A stretch of DNA of 64,000 nt, taken from NCBI GenBank assembly GCA_016177775.1, contig JACOUQ010000006.1, positions 20,241-84,240 on the forward strand. The letters are read 5' to 3'. The DNA is from Geobacter sp. Lineage in GTDB: Bacteria > Desulfobacterota > Desulfuromonadia > Geobacterales > Geobacteraceae. Shown here piece by piece: positions 8,789-18,948 of the stretch. Every line of letters starts with the position of its first letter. Positions within the stretch are counted from its first letter, which is position 1. Below the pieces are notes generated by a model. The model saw only the letters and a list, made by a program, of their open reading frames with translations, searched no databases and was not told the origin of the DNA. The position numbers were made by a program, and so were the translations under genes.

Positions 8789-10473
8789 GGCTCCTCCTGA
8801 ATATTGCCCCTGAGACGACGCTGCAGCAGGGCCTTTTCCATGGCCAGCCCAGCCTGGGAGAGGAATATCTCCAACGCCTCGGTATCACCTATGGGATCCT
8901 GTCCGGCAAGATTATCGCCGTACAGCACCGCAACCACCTTCCCTTCGCTGATAATCGGCCCGAGAAAAACCTCGGCCGGCTTTCCGCCACCCAGCTCCCG
9001 CAATATACGGGAATCGGCTTGCGAGTCACCAGGTATTACCTTTGCTGGCAGGCGGCTTTCAAGGACCTGCGTGAAGAGCGATGGTTCATGGCGTGAGACT
9101 TTCAGACGCCTCACATGGTCATTGGGATCGCCAGATTCATCCTGCATTCCGAACTGGCCGAGGCCGGCGATCTCCTCCTTTTTGACCATGAACACCACTG
9201 CTCGGTTCATGAATTCGGAGGCAAAGCGCAGGACCAGCAGGATAATACCGCCACCGAGGGAGGGATTGTTCAGCTCCTCCAGCATGCCGCGCAGGTGCGA
9301 TATGCCGGTGCTCTGCACAACCATATCGGTCATCGGGCCGAGGTCCTCACCCATTTCCAGGCGGAGTTCATCGGCAATGTTGACGCCGGCGCTCCACTCC
9401 GGGGGCTTTTCACCGGCTTCAACCCTCTGCAGGGCCGCGAGCAGGGTCGGACGGAACTCCTCCTCGACGCTGCCGGAGTCTGCTTCCCCCCGGCGAGGCT
9501 TCATGATATGGGTATAGCCGTATCCAACAACTCTCCGTTCAGCATCGGCGCTGTGGTAATCGGCCATGGCCAGCACAGGGAGGTCAGGGAAATTGTTGTG
9601 GACCAGCTCCAGGAGTTCCAGTCCGCCAAGGACACCGGTGCCGTCCATCTTCGGCATGATCAGGTCTATAAGCAGCGTAGGACGCACCCCATCCCTGTAC
9701 AGGGTGTCGATGCCGATCAGGGTCTCCTCGGCCTTCTCGAAGGGTGTGACCTGGTAACCATCTCCCTCAAGAACCGCAGCAAGGGTTTCGCGCATGACCG
9801 GATCGTCGTCCACCATCACCAGGGGCCTTCCGGGCGGCGGAAGCGAATCTGCCGAAGTCTCGCAGGGCTCGGGGCCTCTCAGGAGATCGAAGGCGAAATC
9901 GACGTTTACCTCATCAGGTGCCCCTTCTTCCTCGACGATGTCGTCCTGCTCGCCGCGGTGCCGCTTCTCATCGGCAAGCCGCGACCCCTCCATGGCCAGG
10001 AACTGGGGATTGACCCCCTGTTGCAGCATGAACTGCAAGGGGTCAATTTTCGCGTCGTCGATCGCCTCGACATCTTCATTCAGCTCGAAGTCGAAGGTCC
10101 CTTCAGCCCAAGCGAACAAGGAGTAGACAACGCCCTCTATCTGCTCGCGCACCACGTTCTCGATCGATTCGGGCGGAACATTGTAATGCCTGATCAGGAT
10201 CAAGCCGAGCCGCTCGGTGAACTCCCCCTCATCCTGCCTTATCAACGCTTCGCGAAGAAGCGACAGGTCGATGACACCCTTGCGGATCAGCAGTTCACCC
10301 AGGTTTGCATTCAACGCGCTGGAACTGGCGCCGATCACCTGGCCCAAGCGGAAGACCACGCGCCCTTCACGCCCCCTGCTGTGGAGGGTAAGCACGCCCG
10401 ACTTGCGGCTCAGGCTTACGATCTGCAGAATCTCACCAAGGCCGAGATCTTCCAGGTTTCCAACAAGACTCAT
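8785..10473 (-). CDS. PATAN (DUF4388)-receiver-GAF signalling protein
   Basis: A 562-aa multi-domain regulator and the first gene of the che operon. Residues 1-110 (starting MSLVGNLEDLGLGEILQIVSLSRKSG) form a PATAN/DUF4388 domain. Residues about 220-345 are a receiver with VDDDP and phospho-Asp in LLIDLIMPKMDG. Residues about 380-560 look like a GAF-type sensor domain (VVAVLYGDNL near the C-terminus). PATAN domains in cyanobacteria and deltaproteobacteria are adaptors for pilus motility regulators, so this supports a non-flagellar output. The ligand of the GAF part is unknown. Confidence 0.85.
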   Translation of the reverse strand: MSLVGNLEDLGLGEILQIVSLSRKSGVLTLHSRGREGRVVFRLGQVIGASSSALNANLGELLIRKGVIDLSLLREALIRQDEGEFTERLGLILIRHYNVPPESIENVVREQIEGVVYSLFAWAEGTFDFELNEDVEAIDDAKIDPLQFMLQQGVNPQFLAMEGSRLADEKRHRGEQDDIVEEEGAPDEVNVDFAFDLLRGPEPCETSADSLPPPGRPLVMVDDDPVMRETLAAVLEGDGYQVTPFEKAEETLIGIDTLYRDGVRPTLLIDLIMPKMDGTGVLGGLELLELVHNNFPDLPVLAMADYHSADAERRVVGYGYTHIMKPRRGEADSGSVEEEFRPTLLAALQRVEAGEKPPEWSAGVNIADELRLEMGEDLGPMTDMVVQSTGISHLRGMLEELNNPSLGGGIILLVLRFASEFMNRAVVFMVKKEEIAGLGQFGMQDESGDPNDHVRRLKVSRHEPSLFTQVLESRLPAKVIPGDSQADSRILRELGGGKPAEVFLGPIISEGKVVAVLYGDNLAGQDPIGDTEALEIFLSQAGLAMEKALLQRRLRGNIQEEP

Positions 10474-10521
10474 GGGGCAACTGCCTCAAAACGGCGAAAT
10501 AAAAGGGTCAAATAAGCGTGG

Positions 10522-10550
10522 ATATTACATTAATCCCGTGTTCTAGTAAA
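10522..10550 (-). promoter_or_regulatory. Candidate sigma-70 promoter for the che operon
   Basis: On the minus strand TTTACT (10550-10545) and TAATAT (10527-10522) are separated by 17 bases, placing a start site about 45 bases upstream of the first che gene. It lies in the 78-bp gap after der, so the che genes could also be reached by read-through from the rnc-era-der transcript. Confidence 0.35.
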
Positions 10551-10551
10551 G

Positions 10552-11880
10552 TCATTTGCGCTTCCGGTCCGCGTTTTTGCCCTTCAACACCAGACGCAAT
10601 GGCGTACCCATGAAGCCGAAGGCCTCCCGTAGCTTGTTCACGATGTACCGTTCATAGGAGAAATGTATCCCCTCAGGCCGGTTGCAGAAGATCATGAAGG
10701 TGGGAGGCTTGGCCGACACCTGCGTGGCATATAAGAGCTTGACCCGTCGACCCATGAATATCGGCGGCTGGTGGGCCGCCGTGGCCTCGGTGAAGACCTG
10801 GTTCAATTGCGAGGTGGAAACCCGCTTGGCGTACTGCTCGAACACCTTTTCCACCTCCTCCATGACCCGGTGAATGCGCTGGCCGGTCAGGGCTGATATG
10901 AAAACGATCGGCGCGAAGGAAAGGAATTTGAAATTGGTCCTGATACGGTCGGTGAATTTTCCGACAGAAGAGGTGTCCTTTTCCAGGGCATCCCACTTAT
11001 TGACGACGAAAATGCAGGCGCGTCCCGCCTCGAAGGCGTAGCCGGCGATCTTGGCATCCTGCTCGGTCACCCCTTCCTCGGCATCGACAACGACCAGGAC
11101 GACATCTGCACGCTCGATGCTCCGCAGGGCATCCACCACGCTGTACTTCTCCAGCTTCTGACTGACGCGCCCCTTGCGGCGGATTCCGGCGGTGTCGATC
11201 AGGAGGTACTGCTTCCTGTTACAGGTGAAATAGGTATCTACCGAATCCCTCGTAGTGCCGGGGGTCGGATTTGCCACTACCCGCTCGAAACCGAGCAACC
11301 GGTTGACGATGGAGGATTTCCCCACATTGGGACGACCGATTACGGCGATTTTCGTCACATCCTCTGGCACATCGTCCTTCCCCTGCCGCGGGAAAGCCTT
11401 GACCACTTCCTCCATCAGATCGCCGATGCCGCGATTATGCTCGGCGGATATGGTGAAGAGGTTGGCAACGCCCAGGGCATAGAATTCGCCTGCCGCCTCC
11501 TCCAGCTTTTCGCCGTCCACCTTGTTTACCACGTAGAATACCGGCTTCCGCACCCGCCGCAGCATCTCCGCCACTTCGCTGTCAGCGGGTGTGAGCCCCT
11601 CCCGGCCATCCAGGAGAAAGAGGATGACGTCCGCCTCCTCCATGGCAAGCTGGGACTGCTCCCGCATCTGCTGCAGAAGGCGGTCTTCGGTCACAGGCTC
11701 GAATCCGCCAGTGTCTATCAGGGTGAACGGCACGTCGTACTTCTGCACTATGCCGTAATTACGGTCCCTTGTAACCCCGGGCATGTCGTCCACTATGGCC
11801 TTTCTATGGCCGAGCAGACGATTGAAAAGGGTCGATTTCCCCACATTGGGACGTCCTACGATTGCAACCAAAGGCATCAT
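10552..11880 (-). CDS. der: Ribosome-assembly GTPase Der (EngA)
   Basis: A 442-aa tandem GTPase needed for 50S subunit maturation. Two complete G domains are seen: GRPNVGKST at residues 8-16 and again near 185, each followed by DTGG/DTAG and NKVD/NKWD motifs. A KH-like C-terminal domain follows. The start is ATGATG; the first ATG overlaps the TGA of era, so era and der are translationally coupled. Confidence 0.97.
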   Translation of the reverse strand: MMPLVAIVGRPNVGKSTLFNRLLGHRKAIVDDMPGVTRDRNYGIVQKYDVPFTLIDTGGFEPVTEDRLLQQMREQSQLAMEEADVILFLLDGREGLTPADSEVAEMLRRVRKPVFYVVNKVDGEKLEEAAGEFYALGVANLFTISAEHNRGIGDLMEEVVKAFPRQGKDDVPEDVTKIAVIGRPNVGKSSIVNRLLGFERVVANPTPGTTRDSVDTYFTCNRKQYLLIDTAGIRRKGRVSQKLEKYSVVDALRSIERADVVLVVVDAEEGVTEQDAKIAGYAFEAGRACIFVVNKWDALEKDTSSVGKFTDRIRTNFKFLSFAPIVFISALTGQRIHRVMEEVEKVFEQYAKRVSTSQLNQVFTEATAAHQPPIFMGRRVKLLYATQVSAKPPTFMIFCNRPEGIHFSYERYIVNKLREAFGFMGTPLRLVLKGKNADRKRK

Positions 11881-12773
11881 TTATATCCGAGCTCCTTAAG
11901 CATCATTTCGTTTTCACTCCAATCCCTGCGCACCCGGACGAACAGTTCCAGGAACACTTTGGTCTGGAGAAGGTCCTCGATCTCCCTGCGGGCCTGGGAG
12001 CCGATCTTTTTGAGCAATTCGCCCCGCCTGCCGATGACGATCCCCTTCTGTGAGTCACGCTCCACGGTAATCGTCGCGGCAATTGAGATGAGGCTTCCGT
12101 CCGGCCGCTCCTTGAAGCTGTCCACGGTGACCGCGACCGAATAGGGAATCTCGTCGCGGGTTAGGTGAAAAACCTTCTCCCGGATGATCTCGGCCACCAC
12201 GAAGCGCTCCGGCACATCAGTCAGGATGTCGTCCGGAAAATACGCTGGCCCTTCGGGAAGGAGGCCGGCAACAGCTCCGGCAAGCTGCTCCACGCCGTAT
12301 CCGGTCATGGCGGAAAGAGCCACGGTTCCGCGAAACGGATACCGCCCGGCGTACGCATCGAGCGTTGCCTGAGCGACAGCCTGCTCTGCGCGGTCGATCT
12401 TGTTGACCACCAGAATCACCGGGGTACGCACCTTTTCCAGAGCCTGGAGAATCATCTCCTCCTGCTTGCCGACCGAGGCGCCGGCCTCCACCAGGAAAAG
12501 AATGACATCCACCTCCTTGACCGCGGAGAGCGCCTGCTCCACCATGAACCTGTTCAGCCTGGACCGGGGGTCATGGATGCCGGGGGTATCGATGAAGACG
12601 ATCTGCCCGCCGGGGAAGTTGTGAATCCCCTTGATGCGATTGCGCGTGGTCTGCGGCTTGTCGGAGGTTATGACTATCTTCTCGCCGAGGATGCTGTTCA
12701 AAAGGGTCGACTTCCCCACGTTGGGGCGGCCAATTATGGAGACGAATCCCGAACGGAATTCCTTTTCAGTCAC
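11877..12773 (-). CDS. era: GTPase Era
   Basis: A 298-aa GTPase that binds the 3' end of 16S rRNA during 30S assembly. The G domain shows [16 protein letters not shown] and NKID. The C-terminal KH domain contains [15 protein letters not shown]. Its start overlaps the stop of the radical-SAM gene by four bases, and its stop overlaps der. The rnc-era neighbourhood is conserved in many bacteria. Confidence 0.97.
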   Translation of the reverse strand: MTEKEFRSGFVSIIGRPNVGKSTLLNSILGEKIVITSDKPQTTRNRIKGIHNFPGGQIVFIDTPGIHDPRSRLNRFMVEQALSAVKEVDVILFLVEAGASVGKQEEMILQALEKVRTPVILVVNKIDRAEQAVAQATLDAYAGRYPFRGTVALSAMTGYGVEQLAGAVAGLLPEGPAYFPDDILTDVPERFVVAEIIREKVFHLTRDEIPYSVAVTVDSFKERPDGSLISIAATITVERDSQKGIVIGRRGELLKKIGSQARREIEDLLQTKVFLELFVRVRRDWSENEMMLKELGYK

Positions 12774-13846
12774 GATATGTTCACCTCTTGTTTGTTGACG
12801 TTCACAAAGCTGTTGATGTCGGCCACCCGGACCTCGCCATTTGCCTCTACAGCCAGTTCATGGGGCGAAAGTGCAGCGTCTCCCATGACTGAGCCGACCC
12901 GCACCCCGCGCTCGTTATGCAGCCGCCGGACATTGTCGCGTTTATGACCGGTCACGTCCGAAATCCGTGAAGGGGCACAGCGAATAGAGATATCCGAGCC
13001 GGGAGAAATATCTTTCGTTTCCATATTCAGGAAATCGTACCAGAGCGCTGACTCCACCAGCTGGCGGAAGGCCGGGTGGTATGGCCCGGCGATCACGGCA
13101 CCGTCCATGTTAAGGTCATCGGTCGGTTGCAGACCGATACGGATTACCGGTACCCCGGCCGCCATTGTCTCGCGCAACATAGCCTTGCAGATTGTCACCG
13201 CATGCTCCAGATCGAGGGGAGCGTAATCGCCTGACCGGTACAACTCCTCCAGCCTGGTCCCCTTTAGAACCACCGCGGGATAAATCCGCAAAAACGCAGG
13301 CCTGAGAGACAACACTTCCAGCAATGATTGAATACTGGTTTCCGGGGAGTCGCCGGGTAGCCCCGGCATGAGCTGCGCCCCAACCGCGATGCCGGCCGCT
13401 TGCAGGCAACAAAAGGCCTTCCTTACATCCTCGGCACCATGCCCCCGCTCCGCCCGCTCAAGGACCGCATCGTCCATCGACTGGATACCCAGTTCGACCG
13501 TCCTCACGCCGCGTTCAAGCAGAAATGCCGCAATTGAATCGTCAATGGCGTCGGGGCGCGTGGAGACCCGGATGGAACTGACCTCCCCGCTTCGCATCAG
13601 TGGCTGCAACGGCTCAAGAAGCCGCTGCTGATCTTCGCGGGGCAGCGCGGTAAAGCTCCCACCATAAAAGGCGACTTCCGCACTCTCCGTACCGGCGGAA
13701 GCCCGGTATGCTGCAATCCTCGCCACAATCTCCGTCGCCGAAGGGAGCGCCTCCGCCCCTCCCGCAATCCGGGCCTGGTCGCAGAAAATGCAGCGATGCG
13801 GGCAACCCTGGTGGGTGATGAAAAATGGAACGATGAGCCGCTTCAT
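12770..13846 (-). CDS. Elp3-like radical SAM protein
   Basis: A 358-aa radical SAM enzyme. The cluster-binding motif CPHRCIFC lies at residues 15-22 (CxxxCxxC spacing), followed by [10 protein letters not shown] and [13 protein letters not shown] segments typical of the Elp3/oxygen-independent coproporphyrinogen group. It lacks the acetyltransferase domain of true Elp3. It sits between rnc and era with very short spacing on both sides, so a role in RNA modification is plausible, though no substrate can be named from sequence. Confidence 0.85.
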   Translation of the reverse strand: MKRLIVPFFITHQGCPHRCIFCDQARIAGGAEALPSATEIVARIAAYRASAGTESAEVAFYGGSFTALPREDQQRLLEPLQPLMRSGEVSSIRVSTRPDAIDDSIAAFLLERGVRTVELGIQSMDDAVLERAERGHGAEDVRKAFCCLQAAGIAVGAQLMPGLPGDSPETSIQSLLEVLSLRPAFLRIYPAVVLKGTRLEELYRSGDYAPLDLEHAVTICKAMLRETMAAGVPVIRIGLQPTDDLNMDGAVIAGPYHPAFRQLVESALWYDFLNMETKDISPGSDISIRCAPSRISDVTGHKRDNVRRLHNERGVRVGSVMGDAALSPHELAVEANGEVRVADINSFVNVNKQEVNIS

Positions 13847-13850
13847 CCCA

Positions 13851-14567
13851 TTACGCCCCGTCAGACTCCTTCAGTTGCTCCAGAGCGGCCCTGGCTGCGG
13901 CCTGCTCGGCCTCCTTGCGGCTGCGGCCGCACCCTTCGGCAAGGAGTCTGTCCTCTACAAATGCCTGCACACAGAAGGTCCGCAGATGGTCCGGCCCGCT
14001 CGTCTCCTTCAGCGCATAACGCGGTGTTACTCCCCACCGCGACTGGGCACTCTCCTGGAAAAGGGTCTTGAAATCGGTCCCCTTTTGCGGCAATGCCGGA
14101 TCATCGATCAGGGGGGACATCTGGGCGTCGATCAGCTTCGCCGCCGCCTCCATGCCGCCGTCGAGAAATGTCGCCCCAACCAGAGCCTCGTAAGCGTCAG
14201 CAAGAATCGACCGCTTTTCACGTCCCCCGCTTCGCTCCTCCCCCTTTCCCAGCAGGAGGTGGTCACCCAGATCGAGATCCCTGGCTAGGGCGGCCAGTGC
14301 TTCCTCGTCCACCAAGGCGGCCCGCATGCGGGACAGGTCACCCTCCCGGCTCGTTGGAAAGCGCTCCAGAAGCCTGAGAGTGACCTGAAGGTCGATCACG
14401 GCGTCGCCGAGAAATTCCAGGCGGTTGTAATCCTTCAGCGACAAGTCCCCGGTTTCGTTGAGATACGAACGGTGTGTCAGCGCCTCCCGCAACAGCCCCG
14501 TATCCCCGAAACGATAGCCGATGCGTTGCTGAAGATCATCCAGTTTTGAGGCAACAGCGGACTCCAC
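13851..14567 (-). CDS. rnc: Ribonuclease III
   Basis: Double-strand-specific endoribonuclease processing rRNA and mRNA, 238 aa. The catalytic signature NRLEFLGDAVIDL and the second acidic site LADAYEALVGATFLDGG are present, and a dsRNA-binding domain ends the protein. The frame stays open 56 codons further upstream, but that part has no homology-like character and overlaps a terminator hairpin. I place the start at GTG 14567, which has GGGAG eight bases upstream and gives the normal family length. Confidence 0.93.
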   Translation of the reverse strand: MESAVASKLDDLQQRIGYRFGDTGLLREALTHRSYLNETGDLSLKDYNRLEFLGDAVIDLQVTLRLLERFPTSREGDLSRMRAALVDEEALAALARDLDLGDHLLLGKGEERSGGREKRSILADAYEALVGATFLDGGMEAAAKLIDAQMSPLIDDPALPQKGTDFKTLFQESAQSRWGVTPRYALKETSGPDHLRTFCVQAFVEDRLLAEGCGRSRKEAEQAAARAALEQLKESDGA

Positions 14568-14593
14568 GGCAAATCTCCCGCAAAATTGTGCAT

Positions 14594-14621
14594 AAAAAAC
14601 AAGGGCGACTCCGGTCGCCCT
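14594..14621 (-). terminator. Intrinsic terminator in the rnc leader
   Basis: Read on the minus strand, an 8-bp perfect stem (AGGGCGAC / GTCGCCCT) with a CGGA loop is followed by TGTTTTTT. It lies 27-54 bases upstream of the rnc GTG, and there is no annotated minus-strand gene upstream for it to terminate. It may be an attenuator of the rnc-era-der operon or the 3' end of a small RNA. Confidence 0.65.
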
Positions 14622-14694
14622 GAACCTAATCGACTCAGTATATCCAAATGGCCTGTTTTTTACAATAAATATGGCACTTACAAGGGAATTTGTC

Positions 14695-14723
14695 TTGATT
14701 AATTGCACCTCCTTTCCTATAAT
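14695..14723 (+). promoter_or_regulatory. Sigma-70 promoter of tmk operon
   Basis: TTGATT (14695-14700), 17-base spacer, and a perfect TATAAT (14718-14723). The expected start site is near 14730, about 26 bases before the tmk ATG. Confidence 0.8.
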
Positions 14724-14755
14724 CAATAGGTTCAAGACCTTATGGGGAATCCGGC

Positions 14756-15400
14756 ATGCAGAGGTTCATAACATTCGAGGGAATCGAGGGGTGCGGCAAG
14801 AGCACCCAGTTGCGCCTCCTGTCTGACCGCCTGGAACACCAGGGGTTTTCGGTGGTCACCACCCGTGAGCCTGGAGGGAGCCCGATAGCGGACCAGATCC
14901 GCGCCATCCTGCTCGATGCCGGCAACCGCGCCATGACCCCCATGGCTGAACTTCTCTTATACGCCGCCGCGCGGGCCCAGCATGTGGAAGAGGTTATCGC
15001 TCCGGCGCTCGCGGTGGGAAAGATCGTCCTCTGCGACCGTTTCACCGACGCCACCGTAGCATACCAGGGGTTCGGCCGGGGGCTGGACATGGCGACCATT
15101 CTGGAGCTGAACCGGCTTGCGTCCCGCTCCATCAGGCCCGACATCTCCGTTCTTCTCGACTGTCCGGTTGAAACCGGGCTGTCAAGGGCGAAAGCCCGCA
15201 TCGAGAATGCCGCCGGTGCCCGCGAGGAGCGCTTCGAACTGGAAGAGATGGCGTTCCACGAAAAAGTCCGGAGAGGTTACCTGGAACTGGCCAGCCGCGA
15301 ACCAGAACGCTTCATCGTCGTCAGCGGCAGCCGCGGAGTGGATGAAACCGCAGCCGAAATCTTCGACCTCGTCGCACCGCGCCTTGCGGGGCCACGCTGA
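14756..15400 (+). CDS. tmk: Thymidylate kinase
   Basis: A 214-aa dTMP kinase. It has the P-loop EGIEGCGKST at residues 7-16, the DR(F) motif in CDRFTDATVAYQGFGRG, and a LID region with several Arg residues. TGGGGAAT precedes the ATG. The stop overlaps the holB start (TGATG), so dTDP supply and the clamp-loader subunit are co-expressed, a common arrangement. Confidence 0.96.
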   Translation: MQRFITFEGIEGCGKSTQLRLLSDRLEHQGFSVVTTREPGGSPIADQIRAILLDAGNRAMTPMAELLLYAAARAQHVEEVIAPALAVGKIVLCDRFTDATVAYQGFGRGLDMATILELNRLASRSIRPDISVLLDCPVETGLSRAKARIENAAGAREERFELEEMAFHEKVRRGYLELASREPERFIVVSGSRGVDETAAEIFDLVAPRLAGPR

Positions 15401-16362
15401 TGTCGTTCTCCGGGGTTGTCGGCCAGGACAGTGCCGTGACCGTGCTCGAAAGATCCCTGGCGGCCCATAGGGTTGCCCATGCCTACCTCTTTACCGGCAT
15501 TGAGGGGTGCGGCAAACGCACGACAGCTTTAGCCTTCATCGAGGCGATCTTCTGCGGCAGGGCCGAGGGGTGCGGCAGCTGCCCTTCGTGCAGGAAAATG
15601 GCATCGGGCCAGCATCCGGACCTGCATCTCGTGGAGCCGGACGGGGCGTTCATAAAGATCGACCAGATCCGGGAACTCCAGCGGCAACTGGCCCTCCGCC
15701 CCTACGAAGCACCGCGCAAGGGATGCATTATCGAGGCGGCCGACCGCCTCCACCCGGCAGCGGCAAATGCCCTGCTGAAAACACTGGAAGAGCCGCCGGG
15801 CAATGCGGTGTTGATCCTTCTTTCCCCCAATCCGGCCGGGGTTCTGCCGACAATTATCTCCCGCTGCCAGCAGCTCCGCTTTGCATCCCTGCCGCAGGAA
15901 ACCGTGGAACGACTTGTCCTGGCTGGGGGCGTCGAGCAGGAAGCAGCGCGCGTGGCTGCTTCCCTCTCCGAAGGAAGCATGGCAAAGGCACTGGAAATCG
16001 TTAATGGAGCGGCCCTCGAAGAGCGGGCACGCTTCATTGAGACGGTATGCTCTCTTTCGGTCAATGACGCCGGACGGATATTCGCATTCTCCGAGGCCTT
16101 CGACAAGCAGAAGGACAAGGCCGCCGGAATGCTCGACATGCTGCAGAGCTTCCTTCGTGACGTGCTGCTCCGCCTCGGGGGGAGCCCAGAGATCGTGAAC
16201 TGCGACCTCGCCCCGCTGGTGGAACAGGTTGCAGGCCACAACTCCCTGGATGAGGTCATGGGGAAGATCGGCACGGTTACCACCATGCAGCAGGCGCTTC
16301 AGCGCAACGTCAACCCGAGGCTTGCCATGGAGACCCTGGTCATGCGCCTCGCGAACACCTGA
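15400..16362 (+). CDS. holB: DNA polymerase III delta-prime subunit
   Basis: A 320-aa clamp-loader AAA+ subunit. It has a P-loop-like GIEGCGKRTTA, a four-Cys zinc module (CGRAEGCGSCPSC), KTLEEPPGNAVLIL and SRCQQLRF (SRC motif). It begins inside the tmk stop codon. The C-terminal collar domain is present, ending about 30 bases before ricT. Confidence 0.94.
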   Translation: MSFSGVVGQDSAVTVLERSLAAHRVAHAYLFTGIEGCGKRTTALAFIEAIFCGRAEGCGSCPSCRKMASGQHPDLHLVEPDGAFIKIDQIRELQRQLALRPYEAPRKGCIIEAADRLHPAAANALLKTLEEPPGNAVLILLSPNPAGVLPTIISRCQQLRFASLPQETVERLVLAGGVEQEAARVAASLSEGSMAKALEIVNGAALEERARFIETVCSLSVNDAGRIFAFSEAFDKQKDKAAGMLDMLQSFLRDVLLRLGGSPEIVNCDLAPLVEQVAGHNSLDEVMGKIGTVTTMQQALQRNVNPRLAMETLVMRLANT

Positions 16363-16393
16363 CTATCACATTCAACCAAAAGGAAATGATAAA

Positions 16394-17422
16394 TTGGCCA
16401 GAATCGTAAAAATACAATTTCAAACCGCCGGCAAGCTCTATGATTTCAATGCCGGCAGCCTGGAACTCCACCCCGGAGACAAGGTAATCGTGGAAACCGA
16501 ACGGGGCAGGAGCATGGGAACCATCATAACCGGGCCCGAAGACCAGCAACCCGCAGGAGAGCAGCAGGAGTTGAAAGGGGTTCTCCGCAAGGCCACGGAG
16601 GAGGATTCCGTGATCGCCGCCAGAAACGCCATCAAGGAGAAGGAGTCCTTCGACTTCTGCCTGTCGCGCGTCAAGGAACGCGGAATGGACATGAAGCTCG
16701 TCACTGTCGAATACCTCTTTGACGGGAGCAAGGCGATCTTCTATTTCACCGCCGACGGCCGCGTCGACTTCCGCGAGCTGGTGAAGGACCTGGCGCACCA
16801 GTTCCACACCCGCATCGAAATGCGCCAGATCGGAGTTCGGGACGAATCCAAGATGGTGGGAGGAATCGGCATCTGCGGCCGCGAGCTCTGCTGCTGCACC
16901 TTCCTGCGCGAATTCCAGCCGGTCTCCGTGAAAATGGCCAAGGAACAAAGCCTTGCCCTCAACCCTACCAAGATATCGGGCCAGTGCGGCAGGCTCCTCT
17001 GCTGCCTGGAATACGAATACGACACTTACTGCAACCTGAAGAAGGGACTCCCCAAGTGCGGCAAGCGCCTCCACTGCGGCTCCGTCGAGGGCGAGGTGGT
17101 CAAGGTGGACATCCTGGACGGTTCCGTGATCGTAAAGACCGACGACAACCAGGAAGTGGTTCTGAAGGGCGCCGACATCCGGCCGGAAAATATCGTGGAC
17201 AAACCGAAGAAAACCGGCAAGGAGCAGAAGGAAGCCACCGAGCAGAGACAGAGACCGAACAGGGAACCAAGAGACAAGGTGGCAGGCGAGACAAAAGAAT
17301 CCAGGGAAACTGCGAAGCCTGGGGAAGCCGGGAAAGAGCCCAGGAGCGACGAAGATCGCAGGCATCGCCGCGACCGCCGCAAAAAGGGACCCAGAGGACC
17401 GGAGAAAAAGGAGACCCCATGA
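16394..17422 (+). CDS. ricT: PSP1/RicT-family regulatory protein
   Basis: A 342-aa protein whose core (residues about 1-270) is a PSP1 domain, identified by GGIGICGRELCCCTFL and SGQCGRLLCCLEYE. These Cys motifs ligate Fe-S clusters in the B. subtilis RicAFT (YaaT) complex, which affects RNA processing. The C-terminal 80 residues are highly charged (Lys/Arg/Glu), probably disordered and RNA-binding. I choose the TTG at 16394, preceded by AGGA at nine bases; no in-frame ATG lies between it and the holB stop. Its stop overlaps metG. Confidence 0.87.
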   Translation: MARIVKIQFQTAGKLYDFNAGSLELHPGDKVIVETERGRSMGTIITGPEDQQPAGEQQELKGVLRKATEEDSVIAARNAIKEKESFDFCLSRVKERGMDMKLVTVEYLFDGSKAIFYFTADGRVDFRELVKDLAHQFHTRIEMRQIGVRDESKMVGGIGICGRELCCCTFLREFQPVSVKMAKEQSLALNPTKISGQCGRLLCCLEYEYDTYCNLKKGLPKCGKRLHCGSVEGEVVKVDILDGSVIVKTDDNQEVVLKGADIRPENIVDKPKKTGKEQKEATEQRQRPNREPRDKVAGETKESRETAKPGEAGKEPRSDEDRRHRRDRRKKGPRGPEKKETP

Positions 17423-18948
17423 GTCGTTTCTATCTGACGACCCCCATCTACTATGTGAACGACGTTCCCCACATCGGCCATGCCTACACTACCCTGGCCG
17501 CCGATGTGCTTGCGCGGCATCACCGCATGAAGGGGGACGAGGTCTTTTTTCTGACCGGTACCGACGAGCATGGTCAGAAAGTGGAAAAGGCGGCAAACGC
17601 CGCCGGCGAAACACCGCTGGAGCTGGCCGACCGCGTGGTCAAGCGCTTCCAGGCCCTCTGGGAAAAACTGGATATCTCCTATACCGACTTCATCCGTACA
17701 ACCCAGGAGCGGCACAAGAAGGGGGTCGCCCATATCTTCAAGTCACTCATCGACAAGGGTGACATCTACCTGGGCGAGTATGAGGACTGGTACTGCACGC
17801 CGTGCGAAACCTTCTGGACCGAGACCCAGCTCATCGACTTCAAGTGCCCGGACTGCAACCGGCCGGTGGAAAAGCTGAAAGAGGAGTCGTACTTCTTCCG
17901 GATGAGCAAGTACCAGGAGCAACTCCTGGCCCATATCGAGGCTAACCCCGATTTCATCCAGCCGAAGTCCAAGCGGAACGAGATCCTCTCCTTCGTCAAG
18001 GAGGGGTTGCGGGACCTTTCGGTTTCCAGGACCACCTTCACCTGGGGGATTCCGGTCCCAGGCAACGAAAAACACGTGATCTACGTCTGGTTCGATGCCC
18101 TGACCAACTATATCACGGCCCTGGGCTATCCGGAGACTGGTGGAAATTTCGAGAAGTTCTGGCCCGTGGATGTGCATCTGATCGGCAAGGACATCCTCCG
18201 TTTCCACTCGGTCTACTGGCCCACATTCCTGATGGCCGCCGGACTGCCGTTGCCGAATAAGGTCTTTGCCCATGGCTGGTGGACCGTTGAAGGGCAGAAG
18301 ATGAGCAAGAGCCTCCAGAATGTGGTTGAGCCCAATATGCTCATCGACAAGTACGGCGTCGATGCCGTGCGTTATTTTCTCCTGCGCGAGGTGCCGTTCG
18401 GCCTGGATGGCGACTTCTCCCACAGCGCCCTGGTCCACCGAATCAACTCGGACCTGGCCAACGACCTGGGGAACCTGCTTAACCGTTCCACAGCCATGAT
18501 CAACAAGTATTTCGAGGGGATCGTTCAGCCCACCGGGCCGCTTCAGGAGATCGATGAATCTCTGAAGAGCAGGACCGAGGCGATGGTTGTCCAGGTGGAG
18601 AGCCATCTGGGTGACTTGGCCTTCAGCAAGGCATTGCAGGCAATCTGGGAGGTCATTTCGGCAGGTAACAAGTACATCGACGAATCCGCCCCCTGGACTC
18701 TGGCCAAGGACCCGGCCCAGAAGGAACGCCTGGCCACGGTCATGTACTGCATCCTGGAATCACAGCGGATCTGCCATCACCTCCTCGCCCCGTTCATGCC
18801 GGAGACCGCGAAGAAAGCGCTGGGATATCTGGGGTGGGATGCCGAGCCGGCAGCCTCCGGGCTGCAATGGGGCGGGCTCAAGGAAGGAACCAGTGTCGTC
18901 AAGGCGGAGGCGCTGTTTCCGAGAATTGAAGAGAAAGGCAGTGAATAG
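17419..18948 (+). CDS. metG: Methionyl-tRNA synthetase
   Basis: A 509-aa class I aminoacyl-tRNA synthetase of the short (Thermus/Bacillus-core) type. The HIGH motif is HIGHAYTT, the KMSKS loop is GQKMSKSLQN, and a zinc site is formed by CTPC and CPDC. The C-terminal EMAP-like dimerisation domain of longer MetG proteins is absent. The ATG overlaps the TGA of ricT, so it is the last gene of the tmk-holB-ricT-metG operon. Confidence 0.96.
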   Translation: MSRFYLTTPIYYVNDVPHIGHAYTTLAADVLARHHRMKGDEVFFLTGTDEHGQKVEKAANAAGETPLELADRVVKRFQALWEKLDISYTDFIRTTQERHKKGVAHIFKSLIDKGDIYLGEYEDWYCTPCETFWTETQLIDFKCPDCNRPVEKLKEESYFFRMSKYQEQLLAHIEANPDFIQPKSKRNEILSFVKEGLRDLSVSRTTFTWGIPVPGNEKHVIYVWFDALTNYITALGYPETGGNFEKFWPVDVHLIGKDILRFHSVYWPTFLMAAGLPLPNKVFAHGWWTVEGQKMSKSLQNVVEPNMLIDKYGVDAVRYFLLREVPFGLDGDFSHSALVHRINSDLANDLGNLLNRSTAMINKYFEGIVQPTGPLQEIDESLKSRTEAMVVQVESHLGDLAFSKALQAIWEVISAGNKYIDESAPWTLAKDPAQKERLATVMYCILESQRICHHLLAPFMPETAKKALGYLGWDAEPAASGLQWGGLKEGTSVVKAEALFPRIEEKGSE

